Assembly (NCBI GenBank): GCA_031278135.1 | Contig: JAITKY010000277.1 | Coordinates: forward strand, 1-7,288 | Reading direction: 5' to 3' | Length of the DNA: 7,288 nucleotides | From: Prevotellaceae bacterium | GTDB lineage: Bacteria > Bacteroidota > Bacteroidia > Bacteroidales > UBA932 | Shown: piece after piece, positions 5,527-7,288 of the stretch | Position numbering within the stretch: position 1 is the first letter of the stretch | Layout: each line of letters begins with the position of its first letter | Translations under genes and position numbers: made by a program | The notes under the pieces: generated by a model | Database searches by the model: none | Seen by the model: only the letters and a program-made list of their open reading frames with translations | Told to the model about the DNA's origin: nothing

Positions 5527-6426
5527 TTATTGTTGGATGCGTTCATTGACATATTTTGTAATTCCGTCAAAATCATTGGGATGAAACCATTTTATTTCTG
5601 GATAGCGGGCAAACCATGTAATTTGCCGTTTAGCGTATCTTCGGGTATTTCGTTTGATCAGTTCGATTGATTTCTCAAGATTTGTTTTTCCGTCGAAACA
5701 GTCGAATAATTCTCTGTAACCGACTGTTTTTAAGGCGTTGAGTTCTTTGAAACGGTACAGTTTTTTTGCTTCGGTTTCCAATCCGGCTTTCATCATCCTG
5801 TCCACACGCAGGTTGATACGGTCGTACAACAAATTGCGATCCATTGTCAGCCCGATTTTTACAATATCGAACAGACGCGACTTTTCAAAATTTTTCCGTA
5901 GCGACGAATACGGCTTTCCCGAACTGATACACGCTTCCAACGCTCTCATAACACGCTGGGGATTATGGATATCTATCATTCCGCAAATATCGGGATCCAA
6001 TCGCTTCAATTCGAAGCGTAAACTTTCTATTCCTTCGTTTTGATAGCGTTCGACAATTGTTTTTCGCAGTTCTGCATCGGTGCCGGGGATATCGTCGATA
6101 CCTTTGCAGACGGCATCGATATACAATCCCGAACCTCCGACAAGCCACACGTAATCATGAGTTTCAAACAGTTTATCTACGGTTTTCAGTGCGTCGATTT
6201 CGTATTTTCCGGCAGTGTATTCGTCGAAAACAGAGCGCGATTTAATAAAATGATGTTTCACTTCGGCGAGTTGTTCCGGTGAAGGCGTCGCCGTTCCGAT
6301 ATCCAATTCCTTATATACTTGTCGTGAATCTGCCGATACTATCTCTGTTCCGAAATATTTCGCCAGACTGATACTCAAATCTGTTTTCCCGATTCCCGTA
6401 GCTCCAAGTAATACTAAAAGAGTCAT
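5527..6426 (-). CDS. miaA: tRNA dimethylallyltransferase MiaA
   Basis: MiaA transfers a dimethylallyl group to N6 of adenosine 37 in tRNAs that read codons starting with U, improving codon reading. The 299-residue protein is full length for the family. The P-loop GATGIGKT is at 8-15. SADSRQVYKELDIGTA (31-46) carries Asp33, the likely catalytic base, with the DSRQ signature. VGGSGLYIDA is at 96-105 and HNPQRVMRALE at 154-164, followed by a central tRNA-binding helical insert. The C-terminal signatures are KTVGYREL (233-240) and RNTRRYAKRQITWF (259-272). The start ATG directly precedes the first beta strand, as expected, and has no Shine-Dalgarno. The gene is transcribed divergently from the UPF0316 gene with 108 bases between, and it ends 111 bases before the flavodoxin start, so flavodoxin may also receive some read-through from it. 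Confidence 0.97.
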   Translation of the reverse strand: MTLLVLLGATGIGKTDLSISLAKYFGTEIVSADSRQVYKELDIGTATPSPEQLAEVKHHFIKSRSVFDEYTAGKYEIDALKTVDKLFETHDYVWLVGGSGLYIDAVCKGIDDIPGTDAELRKTIVERYQNEGIESLRFELKRLDPDICGMIDIHNPQRVMRALEACISSGKPYSSLRKNFEKSRLFDIVKIGLTMDRNLLYDRINLRVDRMMKAGLETEAKKLYRFKELNALKTVGYRELFDCFDGKTNLEKSIELIKRNTRRYAKRQITWFARYPEIKWFHPNDFDGITKYVNERIQQ

Positions 6427-6451
6427 AATCTGTGTTTTAATTGTCTATAAA

Positions 6452-6487
6452 CAAATATAAATCGCTATATTTTCGAAGACAAAAGTA
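6452..6487 (-). promoter_or_regulatory. miaA promoter, possibly two overlapping promoters
   Basis: On the minus strand TTTTG (6484-6480) and TATATTTG (6459-6452) are 20 bases apart, a full match to the Bacteroidota -33/-7 promoter, with a transcript start near 6446 and a leader of about 19 bases. The same TTTTG is also the end of TACTTTTG (6487-6480), itself a perfect -7 element for a second, longer transcript. Confidence 0.7.
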
Positions 6488-6506
6488 CAAATTTCGGAAA
6501 TATTAC

Positions 6507-6514
6507 TATTTTTA
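6507..6514 (+). promoter_or_regulatory. Weak -7 candidate for the UPF0316 gene
   Basis: TATTTTTA differs from TAnnTTTG only in its last base and lies 20 bases before the ATG. No matching -33 element is seen, so this is the best candidate rather than a firm call. Confidence 0.25.
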
Positions 6515-6525
6515 CGCCCAAAATT

Positions 6526-6532
6526 AGAAGGA
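6526..6532 (+). promoter_or_regulatory. Purine-rich site before the UPF0316 start
   Basis: AGAAGGA ends 2 bases before the ATG at 6535. It is the only Shine-Dalgarno-like sequence before a gene in the window, but the spacing is shorter than usual, so its use is uncertain. Confidence 0.35.
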
Positions 6533-6534
6533 AT

Positions 6535-7098
6535 ATGTTTGAGATTTTGTTTGAATATCCGTTTTTGCCGTTCCTGATTTTTGTTGCGCGTATCTGCGAC
6601 GTAACTATTGGGACTCTGCGTATTATATTTGTTTCGAAAGGAATGAAAACTGTCGCTCCCTTTCTGGGCTTTTTCGAAGTTTTGATATGGATTGTCGTTA
6701 TCAGCCAAATACTTACCAAAGCAAATGACTGGATTTGTTATATCGCTTATGCTTCGGGTTACGCTACGGGCAATTATATCGGAATGATAATTGAAGAACG
6801 GTTGGCTATGGGGATCTATCTTGTGCGTGTATTCACGTTAAATAGTGGAAATGAACTTGTTCAAATCCTGAACAGAAAAAATTTCGGCGCCACCTGTTTG
6901 AGAGGACGTGGGATATCGAGTGAGGTCGATGTAGTGGAAATTGTTGTCGGTCGTAAAAACATGATTGTAGTTGAAGCGGCGATAAAAGACTTTGATCCTG
7001 ACGCTTTTTTCGTTGTTGAAGATGTTCGTTCGACTCAGAAAGGAATATTTCCCTCAAAAAATCTTTCACTGCTAAAACGCTGGAGAATAGGAAAATAA
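6535..7098 (+). CDS. UPF0316 membrane protein (DUF5698 + DUF2179)
   Basis: This 187-residue protein has three hydrophobic segments at about 9-29, 40-60 and 66-88, followed by a soluble C-terminal domain. The membrane part carries the UPF0316/DUF5698 pattern: RICDVTIGTLRIIFVSKG (19-36), GFFEVLIWI (45-53) and GNYIGMIIEERLAMG (79-93). Residues about 115-170 fit DUF2179: FGATCLRGRG (117-126), EIVVGRKN (135-142), DFDPDAFFVVEDV (152-164) and a closing KGIF (169-172). The biochemical role of the family is unknown. DUF2179 also ends YitT-type membrane proteins, suggesting a small cytoplasmic sensing or ligand-binding module, which is inference. Length is normal. The gene is divergent from miaA, and its stop codon is followed after one base by a tandem repeat of tiny reading frames. 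Confidence 0.92.
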   Translation: MFEILFEYPFLPFLIFVARICDVTIGTLRIIFVSKGMKTVAPFLGFFEVLIWIVVISQILTKANDWICYIAYASGYATGNYIGMIIEERLAMGIYLVRVFTLNSGNELVQILNRKNFGATCLRGRGISSEVDVVEIVVGRKNMIVVEAAIKDFDPDAFFVVEDVRSTQKGIFPSKNLSLLKRWRIGK

Positions 7099-7099
7099 A

Positions 7100-7139
7100 A
7101 TGAATGATGAGCGATGAATGATGAGCGATGAGTGATAAT
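7100..7139 (+). repeat. 14-bp tandem repeat forming chained mini-ORFs
   Basis: ATGAATGATGAGCG occurs twice in tandem (7100-7113, 7114-7127), followed by a third, diverged, partial copy ATGAGTGATAAT (7128-7139). Each copy starts with ATG. Copies one and two read MNDER and stop at a TGA that overlaps the ATG of the next copy. The third copy opens a 15-codon frame, MSDNPAGSRSSLRMQ, ending at 7175. The first ATG lies one base past the UPF0316 stop. Whether any of this is translated is unknown; simple-repeat expansion is the default explanation. Confidence 0.7.
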
Positions 7140-7170
7140 CCCGCCGGGTCCCGAAGTTCCCTCCGGATGC
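7140..7170. other. GC-rich patch in AT-rich intergenic DNA
   Basis: About three quarters of these 31 bases are G or C, against flanks that are almost all A and T. The patch contains the palindrome CGGGTCCCG (7145-7153) and short flanking CCGG copies at 7144-7147 and 7163-7166. No T tract follows, so it is not a convincing terminator. It may be a copy of a dispersed short repeat. Confidence 0.4.
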
Positions 7171-7207
7171 AATAAAAAACGAAAAATAAATATTAAAAAA
7201 AAAAATG

Positions 7208-7215
7208 TATCTTTG
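7208..7215 (+). promoter_or_regulatory. -7 element for the gene at the right edge
   Basis: TATCTTTG followed by CAGCG matches the -7 elements of the tRNA and HD-domain genes. It predicts a transcript start near 7222 and a leader of about 36 bases before the ATG at 7258. The -33 zone is an A-rich tract with no TTTG. Confidence 0.5.
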
Positions 7216-7257
7216 CAGCGTAATGTTTTGATGAATATTTATTATATATAATTGAAT

Positions 7258-7288
7258 ATGAGACCTATTTATACTTATTTGGTTTTTG
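7258..7288 (+). CDS. Start of a gene cut by the window edge
   Basis: An ATG preceded by a -7 element opens a frame reading MRPIYTYLVF before the window ends. A short basic start followed by hydrophobic residues would fit a signal peptide or membrane segment, but ten residues are too few to name a family. An earlier ATG at 7231 stops after six codons, which favours 7258. No Shine-Dalgarno is present. Confidence 0.45.
   Translation, partial: MRPIYTYLVF

Overview
The window looks like a chromosomal housekeeping stretch from an AT-rich member of the Bacteroidota, probably Bacteroidales. Three things suggest this. Most genes are preceded by the Bacteroidota -7 promoter hexamer-like element TAnnTTTG, and Shine-Dalgarno sequences are mostly absent. 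The gene set (YccA-type Bax inhibitor, eukaryote-like hexokinase, DUF4861 lipoprotein, long-chain flavodoxin) is typical of that phylum. The lipoprotein has a Bacteroidota-style short signal peptide. Assignment below order level is not possible from the sequence alone.

Layout, left to right. Bases 1-341 hold no convincing gene but several inverted repeats. A seven-helix Bax-inhibitor-1/YccA membrane protein (342-1112, -) is followed by a divergently oriented tRNA-Lys(CUU) (1263-1335, +) with a strong hairpin terminator. An AT-rich palindrome lies between the two. A monocistronic HD-domain hydrolase (1603-2163, +) has a good promoter. It converges on a two-gene minus-strand operon: hexokinase (3493-4701) then a DUF4861 lipoprotein (2322-3482), 10 bases apart. 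Upstream of these are a flavodoxin (4921-5415, -) with its own terminator, and miaA (5527-6426, -). Divergent from miaA is a UPF0316 membrane protein (6535-7098, +). One base after its stop codon begins a 14-bp tandem repeat that forms chained tiny reading frames, then a GC-rich patch, a -7 element and the first codons of a gene that runs off the right edge.

Functionally the genes are mostly independent: translation (tRNA-Lys, MiaA), electron transfer (flavodoxin), sugar phosphorylation linked to an envelope lipoprotein likely concerned with carbohydrate (hexokinase/DUF4861), and membrane proteins of poorly known role. I do not see a phage, IS transposase, CRISPR array, toxin-antitoxin pair or defence system. 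The points most worth a second look are the structured non-coding left end, the chained mini-ORFs after the UPF0316 gene, the hexokinase-DUF4861 pairing, and a flavodoxin lacking the usual FMN-stacking tryptophan.
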